Of a stretch of 64,000 bases of DNA, positions 10,370-25,300 are shown one piece after another. Under the pieces are notes generated by a model. That model did no database searches. It was not told where the DNA came from and was given only the letters and a program-made list of their open reading frames with translations. How positions within the stretch are numbered: the first letter of the stretch is position 1; the number at the start of each line of letters is the position of its first letter. The stretch comes from Sinotaia quadrata (Eukaryota > Mollusca > Gastropoda > Architaenioglossa > Viviparidae), in NCBI GenBank assembly GCA_028829895.1, contig CM054184.1, forward strand, positions 24,693,201-24,757,200, read 5' to 3'. The position numbers and the translations under genes are program-made.

Positions 10370-13300
10370 GTAAGTATTAAAATCAGTTTATTATTTACAA
10401 TATGTAAAAATGAATTTAATTAATTTTGATAAGTGGCAAACCGTTGGAACTGTGATGACAGACTTTTCCCAAGGTTGTAATTTAGTGTTGGGTGTCATTA
10501 CCAGGTGCATATCTATCTCGCTATCTATTGTAAAGTATTTAACACTAAGAAGAGAACTGAAATTTAATTTTTTACCCTTTCTGTACTGAAATATTGGTTA
10601 CTTTCTTTCCCGTCTGTACTAAAATATTGAAAAGAAAATACATTATTAGAACGTCACATACTAAGAGAATATACCAGTTTTATTTTATCATAAATCATAA
10701 TTAATATTAAAGACATATTTACTTATTTAGGGTGTGAAATATGTGACTATGTGTTCGTTAAAATATTAAATGTTTTGAAAACTAGCTTTTGTTTGTAAAA
10801 TTGCAAATAAACAATGAAATATTTTGAAAGAGGATATGTACCAAACACATTTCAGTCATTAGCCAGGCGATCCAATTTCAGCCCCACTGGTTTTCATAAT
10901 GTTGTCCTTCTAAGCTCAAACAAAAGAAGTAGTTATTTCCAATTTATTTCAAATGTATGCTCACTGGATCTTTTTTCTCCAGTTCTTACGGATGCTGGAA
11001 TTAAGTACTGATTTTCCTCATCAGTTATCATAATATAATATAGTAATGACCTTTCATGAGCATTTAAAGTGAACTAATAAGAAAGTGAGAATTAACAAAG
11101 TTCTATCTTTTTTTTTCTTTTAAGAAAGAGCTTTGTAATTCTCATATCATGATTTGTCTAGACAATTCAAATTAAATATTACTGCTGCAATTAGTTTCAC
11201 CAGTTATAATTATAAATATCCAATTCAAGTAAATATTACATAAAAAGCAGCATATATGTTAAAACAATTTTTGGCAGACAAAAGTTATGTAATTTTTATT
11301 ATAATGTTTAAAAAGGAAGTTTTTTAAAATCATAAAAATATAGCAACTTATTACCTATTGTGTATATAGATTATTTCTTTATTTTAAAATATGTTTCATT
11401 TACATATAAATACCAAATTCTTATTACTGTAATTATTCTTTGAACAGTTATAAATGTATTTCATCAAGCTGTTATTGATAATATTAATTGATTTGTTAAC
11501 CTTTTTCTTAAAATTATAAACAGAATCAATTGACACTAATAAGTCTAATTATTTTGTGATATTTTTGTTATATGATTTAATTTAAAGAGTATTAAATAAT
11601 TTAATTGCAAATAAGCAGTTGTGGGAACAACCCTTATGATGGTGGGTAATTAATTATGAACATTCCCTATTCAGATATTTTGGATTGTGCACTATATTTA
11701 TAGACATTCTTTTCTTTGTTTTATTCTAAGGAAAGTATATGTAAAATAAATAAATATTTTATAAAATTTAAATAATACAATAAAAATTATGTTAAATGAA
11801 TAAAACAATCACAAATTCTTCTAATTCATATATTAAAATTAAATGTCTCTGTTAGTGTTACTTTTATTTATTCTACTTTTTCTAGACTTCACATGTGATG
11901 AGGCTGATGGTGATTTATATTTTACTGTAATTGTCTTGTAAAATCAACTTAAAAGATTCTGAAAAATGTCAACTTAAAAATCTCTGAAAAATATAATGTA
12001 CTTCACTGAAGTGATTGCTGACCTCTCTCTATACTTCAGTCATTGCTGAAGTATTTTAGGATGAAGACTATGTTGAGAGCAGAGAGCTTTAAATGACATC
12101 ATATAGAAACCTATATTGACATTATAAACTGTTATTTAGTTTTCTTGAATGAAGAATCAGATAAAGTAGGTAAAAACTTTACCCCCCAAATTTATACCTA
12201 AAATGAAAGGAACTATTTTTTTTCTAAATGGTTTGTTGCTTGTCCTTGAAATATATTAGAAAACTATGTTACTCTAGTGTTATGCAATACTGCATGTTGT
12301 AATTACATTTTATAAATGCCAACACCATAGATTAAAACTATAAAATTTATTTTCAAAGGAAATAAGTTATAGAAGTTAAAAAAAAAAAACTCTAGATAAA
12401 ATACACAAACAAAAGAAGTAAATTTTTTCTAAGATTTTCTAAGATGGCCACTAAACTAATCATGCTAATATACATTATAACACTATAAATATAGAGAACT
12501 CATTTGTGCTTTTCTTTCATGCTGAGTTTTCAGTTTCAATAAAATTTCAAACAAATTTAATTGAGGCAAGTTATATATTGTTTTGGGCTGGTTTAAATCA
12601 GATTTTTGTTAGCTCAGATGGCTGGTACTCTTTAAAAACTATTTGTGCAGATCGTTTCATTTACAACAATTTTATTTGTATAATTTTTAGTTACTGTAAT
12701 GATTAAATTTGAATATGAATGCTTAAAGCAAATTAAAGAGAGTTTGATCAGTATAGTACAATCATTGTAGTTGCTAAAATCTGGTGATAACTAACTCCTG
12801 TCCTGTGGAGAGATGAAGCACAAAAATATGAAACAAACAGGCTTTTTAATATTAGACAGATCTTTATTATTAAACATTTTTGACTTTATTAATAATTAAT
12901 ATTAATAACTTGTTTTTCTGTAGATAAATATGTTCAAATAAGTTAGGTTTATTCCAAGATCATCATTCTCAACAGTTATCAGAGTTGGGTTTTGTTTATG
13001 GACTGGGATTGACTTAATTGCTAGCTATGCTTTTGGTTTTCTTCAGTTTACTTGTTATTTTACTTATCAATTTTTTGCCTGTTCAGATCATTTAGATCAT
13101 TTTATTCCCAAATTTCACAGCCTTTATTAACACTGACAGTTTCGATTGCCATGTTTTCAGTTTTCTTCAGTTCATTTATTGTATTTTAAATGTCACTTTA
13201 AAAGGTTAAAATTTCAAGTTATTGTATTAAATCAGTGTTTTGATTTTAAAACTGAAAACATGGTAGACTCAACATGATTCTACGAATTGATAGATTCACC

Positions 13301-16300
13301 CAAAAATGTAATTAATTTTTGCTCCTGATTGTTTTTTTTTTTGCTTTAAAATCATTGTGCAGATAATGTGATCACAGAATTTGTATTATGTTTATTTGAT
13401 TGTGGAGTTATTAATTATTGTTCCTAATTGCATTATAATCATTTATTATGTCTGCAGACTTTTAATTTTAACAATGATTTTTCTGGGCACAAACTCGAAT
13501 TAAAAATAAATAACTGAGCAAAATTTGACAAATAGTACACAGATTATGAGTTGCAGCAGATTTAATATTGTAATAAGATTTAGTATTGTAATAAATAAAA
13601 AATAAACAAAGACTGCCTATATTTTTTAAAATAATTAAAATCTGGCATGGTAGACATAACTTTTTGTTTCAAATCTTATAAAAAATATAATCGCTAACTT
13701 TACTTTTTTTTCATTCTTCAGATGCCCAGAACAAGGAAAAAAATAGATCCTTTAGTTGGTGAAAGTTCATTTTGTCAAGATTTTGAAACTGGACAGCCAA
13801 ACTCTGTTTCACCACTTGTTCACGTATCACTTGGATTGTCACCACAGCACACTGATGAATCTAATGAAGTGGCTCAAATTAATTCAAGTTCAACCACTGA
13901 CATTCACAGACATTCTTTTCCTGTTGGATCTCCAGAAAAGCATACACATGAAATTATTCCATCCTTTTCACCAAAAGTATTGCCCACTAAATATGTAGAG
14001 CCTGCAGTTATTACATTCTCAAATCCCCATGTTCAAAGTCCAATTACAGGAGTAAACTTCAGTAGTGCTTTTCCAACTCATTCTACACCTAAGCAAAAAG
14101 AAAGGATTGAGAATTGGGGTAAAATTGCAGATGTTAGAGATAAAACTGTTGGTAATGAAGACAAGGCTCCAGTGGCTCATAATGAAGAGTATGAGCTAGA
14201 AGTAGATGAAGAAGGAAAAAATCATCAGAATGCAGACATTGAAACATCAGAGACAAAAGTTTGCAACAGAAAAGATAAAGTAAATTTTGGAGTTGATAGA
14301 GATCCTAACCATTGCAGTGGGTAAGATTATTATGATAAAGATTGTCAGAGAGAATAAACTGGATGGATAATAGTCCATAAAATCCTGGTTATATTGAGAG
14401 ATTCAAAACAAAATAAAAGGTCCACCGTGTAGAAAATGCATGTACCATACTGCCTAGCATTACTAATTCACTTAATTTTCTACAGAGGCGGTCTCAAAAT
14501 TATGATCTTGCAGTGAGATACTCAGAACTCTGGTATGGTTCATCACATGGTGGGAACAAAAATTATCTTTCCGTATGAAACTGATTCAATTAAAAATGTA
14601 CTGATTCTGATAATTGCAGTGAAATGTGCCTAAATATGAATACATACATTTTTAGCTGTCACAAACATACATGAACTCATTGCACTGTGTGTTGGACCTG
14701 AGATCAACAGTTGCATCATCTTGCATAGCATTGTATACACATTGTGCATTTCTGTCCTCTTGAAAATTCAGTCACATATGGGAGTTTAGTATGTGTAACT
14801 CTCTTCCAGTATGGATTAACATATTAACATATGGGCCAGTTCTCTAATACATACTTCTGACCTGGTGGTGGTCACATGACAAATTACTTTATCATTACAG
14901 TTGTTTATGATTCTAATAATCTTGTACATTATACTTAGCTCCACTATGTTTTGCTATAAATGCCACTGGCTTTATTTTTATTAGTATTTCTAAAACCTCC
15001 AGTCCAGAATTAGGTGACAACCAATCAGATAACAGCAACCATAAGAAAGGTACAATATAACAAAAGTTTACTTCATAAAATTGATTATACACACAAAATC
15101 TATATTAGCAAATTTGTAATGCATATTGAATTATATTACTGAGGTACTTCAAAATTTTTTCCATCTTATAAAATTGCTTTCTCACAATCCTGTCTCCACC
15201 ATTCCTTTCAGACTCAGCTTCATTACTATATTTTAATTAGAATAAGTTTTTATTTTTCACTGGTCCTGTGGCTTTCACTACCATGTGAATTTCACTACAT
15301 CTTTCTCATTTTTTCAGCTATAAGGTACAAGTTCATAGTTAGGTTTCTGACATGTCTTTCTTTTAGTTTCTTTATACAAATTTAATATTATAAGAAAAGA
15401 AAAAAAGCAGAAATACACATAAATGCACACATACATATAAATGCATGCACGTCGCACACACATGCATACATTTACATAAGCGATTCTTTCCTGACCTTTT
15501 TAGACTTGGTCGCACATATGACACTTTGGTTCCTCACTTGCTTTAATCAGCATACAATAAACACCATCATAAATAAACTAACATTACTCTTATACAATTA
15601 AGAACTCTAGAATCACTCCTTCAACTTGATTCTCCAAATTCCTAGTACCCAGATCCCTACTTCTGCAATGGTGCTTACAAGTGTCAAAATATTCTTTTGC
15701 AAATGCAGTCCATATAAATTATACAACAATACTTCCTACCTCAACAGGCATGACAATTTTATAACTTGGTTGAGTTCATCTTTTTTACATGCTAGTTTGT
15801 TTCAACTCAAAATTTGTTCAGACTGATTTCTTATGAAATGATACTGTCACTCTATGATAGATTCACAATATTTATAGTGCCACATGTAGATTGACATTAA
15901 TTACACTTGCTATTTTTCCAGAGGCAAATAGTTTAACTTTCAAGGTAATCTTCAGCTTTTATGCCTTCTATTATTTAAAATGTTCTTATCTGTCAAACTC
16001 AAAAGATAAAACCTGAATCAGAAGAAACCTTTCAGAATCTAAAAATACTTGCACCAAAAATCTATGCATGTGTAATATAAGATCAACAATTGTTAAACAT
16101 AATTTAAAACATTTTTGTATAATTATTTACATCTTTTACACTTTATTTTATTTTTAAAATATTTTGAGTGTGTTCTATTATTATAATCAACATTGCATAT
16201 GCATTTTTCATAATGTAATCAGGGGTTTTAAAGTCAGTGCAGCAAGTATCGATGTTTATTTTACACTGTAAAAATGTCTGCATTCAGGGATAATCAAGAA

Positions 16301-19300
16301 TGGTAACTAAATATCATTTGTCATGCAACTCTTCATATGCAGATCTCTTGTAGTTTAACCCATTCCCTGATGGAAGCGTCTTTTGTCCACATTGGTCTAT
16401 AGATTACATAAGTGCAATTTTCCATTTTAGTCTGTAGATTACATAGATGTGATTTTCCTTGATGCTTTTTCTATTATATAAGCTCATCTGAGCACATCTG
16501 TTTTCAAAAGAAAATGGTTTCCTCATAAAGCCAAATTGAGACTGATTTTGAAGCCAATCAGAACTTTGTTCATTTTCAGATCAGTTTATGACATCAACCT
16601 GCATTGCTTATTTAAAAAAAAAATTAAAAGAAAAACATTTTAGCCATGCTGGCCTCATTTGCACCATGTGCTAATCAGAAAATGGCAGTCACATGTCACA
16701 ACTGTTCTGAGTCAAGTTATGTTACCTGTTCAGTGCCATCGATTTTTCTACAATCCAGTGAAGAAAAATCATTTTATGGATTGCAGATGATAGTGAGAAT
16801 GAAAGTGATATTGTTTTTAATCAGGACAGCAATAGTAACCAGTTAGAGTCTGACATTGATTCAGACCTGCTGATTCATACTGATAATGAATGGACTGCAC
16901 ATCTTCATAGACCATTTATTTTCAGTGATTTTAATTCAGCTAGTAGTCTGATCCAGTATAGAATAAAATTCCATCATACATGGGATGGGTTGTGGGTATA
17001 GTTTGGATGGAGCCACTTTTCTCTCCATTGAAAGTCCAGAGATGGGATTTGAAGTTGTCTTTCAACAATCTTGTTGACACAGACCAGGTAGCTTAACTTT
17101 GGGGATCATTTTGTCCTCCACTATCCACTGGACTATTGAGAGAATTATTATTCTAATTATATGATTGCATACTGAAACAATATCATGTACAAGTATATTT
17201 TTTCTTCTGAATCTCTGACCAATGTTTATACTTTGACTGAGATATAGACTAATGGGGTTTCAATTCTGTTTTCCTGATATATTCATCTGATATACCAGTT
17301 TTCCTTAACCAGGGGTATGAGGAGCTCCTCATTGGGGTGAGATTTGATTTTTTTTAAAAATCACCTAATGTACAGTTGAAGCAACCCACAAGTAAATGAT
17401 TATTTGTCATATTGTAATTATAATTTTACACTAATTTTACACAATAACATTGTAAATAGTGCAGCAAATATTTTACAAGAACAAAAATAATATTCTATTT
17501 AATATTCATATGGGTGAAACAATTTAATCTAGTAAAGAAATGTTATATTTAAATAAAGTTAAATTTTATATATATAAATGTGTGTATAGTGTCATACATT
17601 TTTTAATTCAAACCATTATTAAATAAATGATGTTCTCATTTCAACAGTGATGAAAGTGCAAATTTTCATTTTTTATAGTAAATAGAAATTGGACATTTTT
17701 TCAGGTGGGGTGCGAGAAGTACTGGCAACCCAAAAAGATTAAGAAGTACTATTACTTACTATGAATGGATACTTTAAAAAATGCAGTTTATGGGGTGGGG
17801 TGTTACCAACTGCTTGCAATTGTGTTTTGGCTGCCACAGAATAACTTCTAGTATTTCTTTGATAGCAATACTTTTCTCTTTGTTAAGGTATATATATTTT
17901 CTTTGAACTATTCATGCATTGAAAAGGAAGATATTTCAGTAGTAGATGTTAGAGTATGCATTTTAGTTTTTCTTTATGCAACATTTAAGAGCAACCCCAG
18001 TGGTTTTTTCCACACATTTCATTATTTCAAATTTTTGTTAATTCTAATAATTTCTCATGTCCCAGTTTGAATTAAGCAAGTTTCACTATAATGTGGTTTG
18101 TATTTAATTATTATTATTATTTGTTTTTAGTATATGCCTTTGCTTTGTTAAACTATAATTTTAATTTCATGTGCAGGATGAAAAGACCTCACAACTGTGG
18201 ACAGGTACCAATGCCAATCATCAATAAGGAACAGATAGAAAAAGAAGCTTGTACAGTGTCTGGCTATATGACATTAGCAACAAGAAATGGAGATTCAGTT
18301 GTCCATGGACTGTTGCCTTCTATTCTATCTCATTCTCATGGCAATACTAGTTTCAACACATGTCTGCATGGGACTGATGGAAATTGGTGTGATTTTAAAA
18401 ACATGTTCATGATTCTTAGTTGTGGTTTAAAAAGAAAACATTTATTATTTATATGACTAGGATTATAAATATGCAATTTGCAAATTAGTGAATTTAATTA
18501 GTAATATATATTTATGTAAAATATTGTTCATTAAAAAATTATTGTTTGTAGAACCTTATTTATCTATGGCAAGGATGTTTAGAGTGCTGCCCAAATGTTA
18601 TTTGAACTTGCAAAAAGTATATTTTTCTAAAAAGTAAATTAGTTTAATACTTTTGTCTTTTCATGAAAGTCGAAAGCAATTTCATATACTATTAATGATT
18701 AAACTGTAAACATTTGATTCACAACTTAATAATAATAATGATGAATTTAGACCTCAGACAAATCAAGTATCTTGGTGACAGTCCATTTTTGTTGAGTAAC
18801 AGATTGATGAAATCGCTGACTATAAAATGATACCTTAAAAAATTTCACAAAATCAGCATGATGCAATGGAAACAGCATCAGACATGCTGACATTTTGTCA
18901 GCTAACATTCTCAGATCTTTGAAAGACATATCTATATATTAATTATTTGTCAATGTTTTATTTAATTATGCAGTATATATTTTTTCAGAGAAACAGTAAT
19001 ACAATACCTCTACTTATGATGAGTATATTCCAAGTTATCTTGGTCAGTTGGTGTAAAAATTTCATTTAGGCATCAAGGATTCTGAACATTAGTTATAATG
19101 TAAAAGTGTGAATGAATATGTACTATTTCCCACAAACTACATGTATATAGATATATGAACATCAGTAAATATTTGAAGTTAATGAAATGTGTGGATCAAG
19201 TTCTTGACAGCATTAATTGCTGATGCATGATATACGAGCTTGTGGGGCAGTTGTTCAGGATTGTATCTTTTGAAGAATGATATTAATTATTTTATTAAAT

Positions 19301-22300
19301 AAATGTTCTCTTTTAGTCCTTGTTTGCTTGTATTTTGACTATTTTATGGATTTATTTTTGAATCTTAAAATATTTCTCACTAATCAAGGCCTCCAAGCTG
19401 AAGAAAAGAACTCTAGGACCTAGTTTACTAGATATAATTTTCAATTACCACTTAAATATTTACATTTTAACATTAGAAATATGAACTCATGAAATATAAA
19501 TGAAGTGTATATCACTAAAACTTAAACATTGGTGCTGTTTCACTAAGTGAATGTCTTTGTAATATATACATCTAAATTAACTCTTAACGTCTCAATCGTT
19601 CCACAGTGGCCCGTGCATCAACTCTGTTTCAGTCATGATCAACCCCTAGTGTCCCATACTGAATGCACCGTATGGGAGAAACTTGTTTCTGCTTTCCTTA
19701 TTTGAACCAAGCTTCCACAATGCTTTGCAATTGGTTAAGTTATTTCCTGGCTGGCTGGCTTTCTATTTTTCCCACATGTATTTTCGCTCTGTATAGTTTT
19801 TCCAAATATTTTCTTGCATTGAAACTTTTTCAACATTTTTCAAATGGCATTGGCATTTCCGTTTGTGAAGGATTTTGATACTGAGTCGACACAAATGTAT
19901 GACTATAATTTATTTGATCGTGAAGCTACTTTTTGTGAAGACAACCAAAGTGACATTTCCTTTTCTAACTCAGAGCATTTTTCTTCATCATCTTCGGATT
20001 ATGACTGAAACTGAGCCAGAAATTGTTGTCAACCAAGACGCACCTTGGAGTTCCGAGTGAGTGACAAAAGGCATTCTCTAGTAATTAGCATTTATTTTAT
20101 TTGGCAATATGTACAAACAAAACTTATTTGCGTGGAAACTAAAAAGAATCTGTCTTCGTTCAAATAAGTTATTTTATATATTCAATTGCTGACATTTATG
20201 CTGCATTTTTGACATTTCATACTAATCATAGTAATGACATACCAGAGTTTATATATGCTTCAAGTGACTGCTAAATATATTTATTTCTTCATATATCTGT
20301 GTTTACTTGTGTTTGTAGTCTGCTTTGCAATTTGCAAATATTATTAAATTTGCAAAATTTAATAATATTTTCTTTTATCCACAGTTATTTTTCAAAAAAT
20401 ATTTGTTTTCAAATAAATTATCATTAAGTACTAATTAAAATATTTTTTAATTTCCAACAATTTAGCCCAAAAATATTTTTTATAAAGGGCATCCATATTG
20501 CAACAACTAGAAAAAAATTGAAGTTGATCTCCTTTCAAACAAAAAATTGTAATGAAAGCACCATTATAGCATGATTTTAGACCATTTTGTCGAAAACCTT
20601 CTATGACATGAAGTGAGTTTGACCTACATATCTTATGAGACGTTAAGAGTTAAATGAGTATATTACAATTCTATAAAAAGTCAGTTTTGTAACAAACTAC
20701 AAATCAGCATACTGTGTTCGAAGTTTTTAGTTCTGTGTCTCATGATTGAGTTTATATTTAGTCATTTTGTTACTTTGAAATCAGTTAAAAACAATAAATG
20801 CTGTAGAATTTTTAATTTATACTTTAACAGTATGCTATATAGTTTTTAAAATGGTCCTCAGTTTATAGCTTAGGATTTACATTTTCATAAATGTGCTGAA
20901 TTAGATTTGTTAATTTTGAGTAATTTATAGGTTTAATGCATAAATCAATTACATATAATTATATCCAAACAAAAATACAGAAATATTAAAATGAGAATAT
21001 AAGCAATATAAATCTTGTTTGTCTTAAACTTAGGTACCAAATTTTGCCAGTTCCTGCAGAACCACATTCCCATAGCAACACTAATCTTGCTCAGTCATCC
21101 ACATCAAATTTTCCTGTCACAAGCCACCAGACTTCTTTTAACTCTGCTATGACTACTTCTACTACCACGACCATGTCTACTATTGCACCTGCTCCAAATA
21201 TTGCAAGTGACTCTGTTGTGGGTTTCTTGCAACAATACACAGCTACTGCAGGGATTGATATGCAACATTCATACCAAGCACTTCGCCTCCCACTTAGTGT
21301 TGGAACTGCAGCTCCACGATACCTATATGCTGCACATCCACGTACTGGTCAGTTGGTTGTAGTTTCATCTCTGGGTGATTTAAATGCAGTATCATCTTTG
21401 CAGCAACAGCCAGCACCAAATCAATCACAACAGCAACATGTGCAGCTTTTGCAAATGTCTGCTTTTCAGTGTCAGCAGCAACAAGCTAAGGGAAAATGGA
21501 AATCCCCAATTCAAACTGCTAAATCCCCTCTACACACTACTGAGAAACAAAATACAGAAACTACAATTTCCTTTAAAGAGGTTAGTGAATCTCTTTATTT
21601 CTTCTTCTAGTGCTTTCATTGTTTCAGATAAACAGATATGTTTTAATACTACAGTGTGGCCTTGGTTTATGATAAGATATTTTGATTAGTGTGACCTTCC
21701 TTAGAGTCATGTTGCTTCATTGTACTGTATTACTTTATTCATGATGGCTGTAGGATATGCAACCACCATCTTGTCAGCTTTAAGGTTAGAATTAAGTCTA
21801 CTCTTTATTCATTTTGCTTATGTAAAGACTAAATATTTTATTTAATGTGTTTGCCATTTCCTTATTTATGTTTGGTGTTGAGTGTTAGAAAACATTTTCA
21901 GAGTGAGAAAAGTCAGATTCCTAGGTTCCAGGAATGAATTGTTTGCTTAACATGTACATCTTATATTTAATTAATGATATTTCCAGTTGATCATTTTTGT
22001 TGAATACATTCCCATTGTTAGCTGAGTCCCTATAGTTTAAATTTTTAACAGTAACATTGGCAGCATTCTGACTTCTAAGCCATGGTCAATAATAATTCAT
22101 CTGATTTAATGGCAATAAATTTGCACGTGTTGAATGAAAGTATACAATGTCTAGACTGAATTTTTAAAATCTTTTAGTTTCAATGTTTTATAATAAATCT
22201 GTTTTTATATACTGTGAGCAAAATATTGCCCTAAGAGAAACAGTTGTATCACCCACTTTTGTAGCAATAATACTCCCACTCACTATATTGTCCCTTCCAA

Positions 22301-25300
22301 TCAACTCTCCCAGAGTTACAGAAAACAAGTAGAAAGCACATGATTCTAGAAGTGTATAGATTGGGGTGTGAAACTCTTGCCTGCTTTATATTGTTTAACT
22401 GCTTGAAATGTAAGACTCATCTGCTTGATGAGAAATATGTAGTCTTCATTTCCAGCCAACAAATTCATTCATCACGGACTAGGAAATAGGTGTATGATTT
22501 ATTTGTTGCATACCTGTCATCTTTCATCATGTTAAAACCAAGCTGTATTATTAATAAATGTTAAACATTAAAAGATTTATAGAAAAAGCAATTATGGAGC
22601 AATGAAAATCTTGAAAAACCTAGAATCTGTTATCATTTAATAATATCCTTCATTTAACTCTTGCTGAAATCAGCAATATTTTTTCATGCTATACTTTGTG
22701 AAGGTTTAAATAGGTGTGTTATGAAATTCATTTGTACTCAGCATACAAGCATCTAAGTATGGTGGCTGCAGTATTAAACAGAAATGGCTTGTAAATAATT
22801 TGCTAGTTACCCTCAAATGATACTTCATTTGCTACATGAGAGAGTTGTGCATGCCACTGCTGTACTATATTTGAAAAGAAGAACTTTCTTGTTTTTTTCT
22901 ATGCACATCAATCAAAAAATATTTATTACTCTACTGAATTTTCTGACTGATTTCAAAATGACTAATGGATAAAATATTCTGTAACACTTTCTCAGATGAT
23001 TGAGGAGATTTTGGAGAAACAGATATTCAGAAAAGTAAATGAGACATTATACAATTTCTAGAAAGAAGTGAGGGAGGGGTGATGGCAGATATTTCAAGAT
23101 ATAAAAAAACCCTAGTGAAATGTGATTCATTTGGACATCTCCATCAAGTATGGCCTCTGAAGTTTAGAATGTCATCATATATATATATATATATATATAA
23201 AATAACTTTTGATTCTGGGGTGGATATTTATGTTATATCATTGTGTTACACAACATCACCCCAGTTATTGATTATGATTATTATTATTATTAATCATCCA
23301 TAACTAATTACAAGTGATAAAATAGTAAAGGAGAAGATAAATCAGACTTTAATCTATATTTAGTGAGCCCCCTCCATCACTATCTCTCCAACATAAGGTT
23401 ATCAATATGTGTAAGAAGATCAATAAATTTAACAATAAATTTATTAAATCAACAATGAAATATACATATAGCAAATACAATGAAAAGATTTCTTGACATC
23501 AATATGTCCATGAACCCATGTTTGAATAATTTCAATGCGTATACAGTCTTATATCCTAACACATAATTCAACAGATTATTGTCCGTATAAATCACAGGAT
23601 AATTCTTATCAGAGAGAAGAAATGGAGTTATAGGAAGATGAGCAATAAGTTTGTACATAACCATGTCTATGCGATGCTGGCAATAGTCTTTTGCGCCCTT
23701 TCGTAACAAAGTCACAAGTTTATTGTTCACAACAGAATTGTCAGTTCTTCATATGTTTCTTTTACTCACTGTAGAATACTAATGAACTGCTTTTCTCTTG
23801 AGAATAATCTGGGTGCTCCTTCACCATATTAGTTCTTTCATGCCGAAAAATAATGTAGCAATTTCCAGTAATTTCCTTGTACCAGAAATTCCACAATGTA
23901 GCCGAGCTTACTTTGCCACCATACATCAACATGGTACAGTGTATCCTTACACTTACACACTGGGGGGTAGAATGAATAGCATTTTCACTTTTTAATTTTT
24001 AAACTAATATATTTGAATAAAATAAATTAATAAATAAATTGTCAGAAAATCAATGTGTACTGTTCCATATATAAATTGGATGTTTAACTTAAGTATTAAA
24101 AACTGATTTTAGACTGCCTCCACAAACAAATTAATTTTAAAATGTAATTCCTGTATTTCATTAATATATTCAAGTAACAAAAATTCAAGGAACACATTCC
24201 CATTGTAAACTAAGGCTCGGTTATAAAAATAATCAGCATTGTATATGAAATGTGTGTGTATGAATAAAGAATATATAATAATAATAAGGAATGTTTGACA
24301 TTTTGATTGTTGTTTCAAAGTGATTTATATTGTTTATGATAATCTGGTATGTTTTCATTTAGACACTTTTTTTTAGACTGTTTATGATAATTTGGTATGT
24401 TTTTATTTAAATACTGTTGACTAAGTACATTTAGGTTGTCAGATGATTCTTCACATTTATATTAATATTTATTTATCTTAATTATTTAAAGATTATTTAA
24501 AATATACCGTTTCAAAAAATCAAAATAATATGCTAATTTAACACAAAAATGCTTGCAATAATGAAGTTTTGTAAAAATTACATTATTTTTTTTCCTTTGT
24601 CTAACTGATATTGCAACAAACCAAGCCTTCTATACCAGACTCCCAGATTTGTCAGGAAGAGAATATGCCGCCAGTTGCTGCTGCACAAGAGTTACTAGCC
24701 CTTGCAAGCCCAGTTTGCACCAGGCAGTCTACCTTGACCACAATTCCACCACCACTCTATCAAAGTTCCCCACGTACATCTTCTGATGAACCTGTTCGAG
24801 AAAATCACAACATGAAAGAACGACGCAGGCGGTAATCTATGTGCCATTGTAATTATGTCCTGTCCTACATTAGAACTAATGGAATTAGTTAACTGTATGC
24901 TTCATTTATAATCTTTCAGTTCTTCTCATAATTTGTTGGCACCTCCCATAAATATGAATATCTATGACAGGACAACAATACAAGCCCCCCCCATCCCCCC
25001 TCCCTGAGGATTAGTTCCTCAAAGATATGATTGATAAAAAAGACAGCTAAGACAAAAACAAACTCAGGATAGATGTTAGACAGACGTGAAGACTACACTT
25101 ATAGATGTCATACTAGATGAAAAGGATAATGAAATCAACACAACACTAGATGAACATTTAACAAGAAACTTTATATAACAATCACAGAAAATTAAAAAAA
25201 AGGAACAAATGAATGTAATGACAGGTTACAAAAGTGACCCCTTAATCTAATTCAGAGAATCAACAGTCTCCTTAAGTTTATCTAAGTTTTTGAATTTATC

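Noticed and set aside
18091..18456. A 121-codon open frame starting in the intron and running through the 18177 exon
   Set aside because: The phase set by exons at 15922 and 21051 selects a different frame. In this frame neither the donor at 18205 nor the next acceptor fits.
21384..21689. A 101-codon frame overlapping TCFL5-like exon 6
   Set aside because: It is a shifted shadow of the coding exon and runs past the GTTAGT donor.
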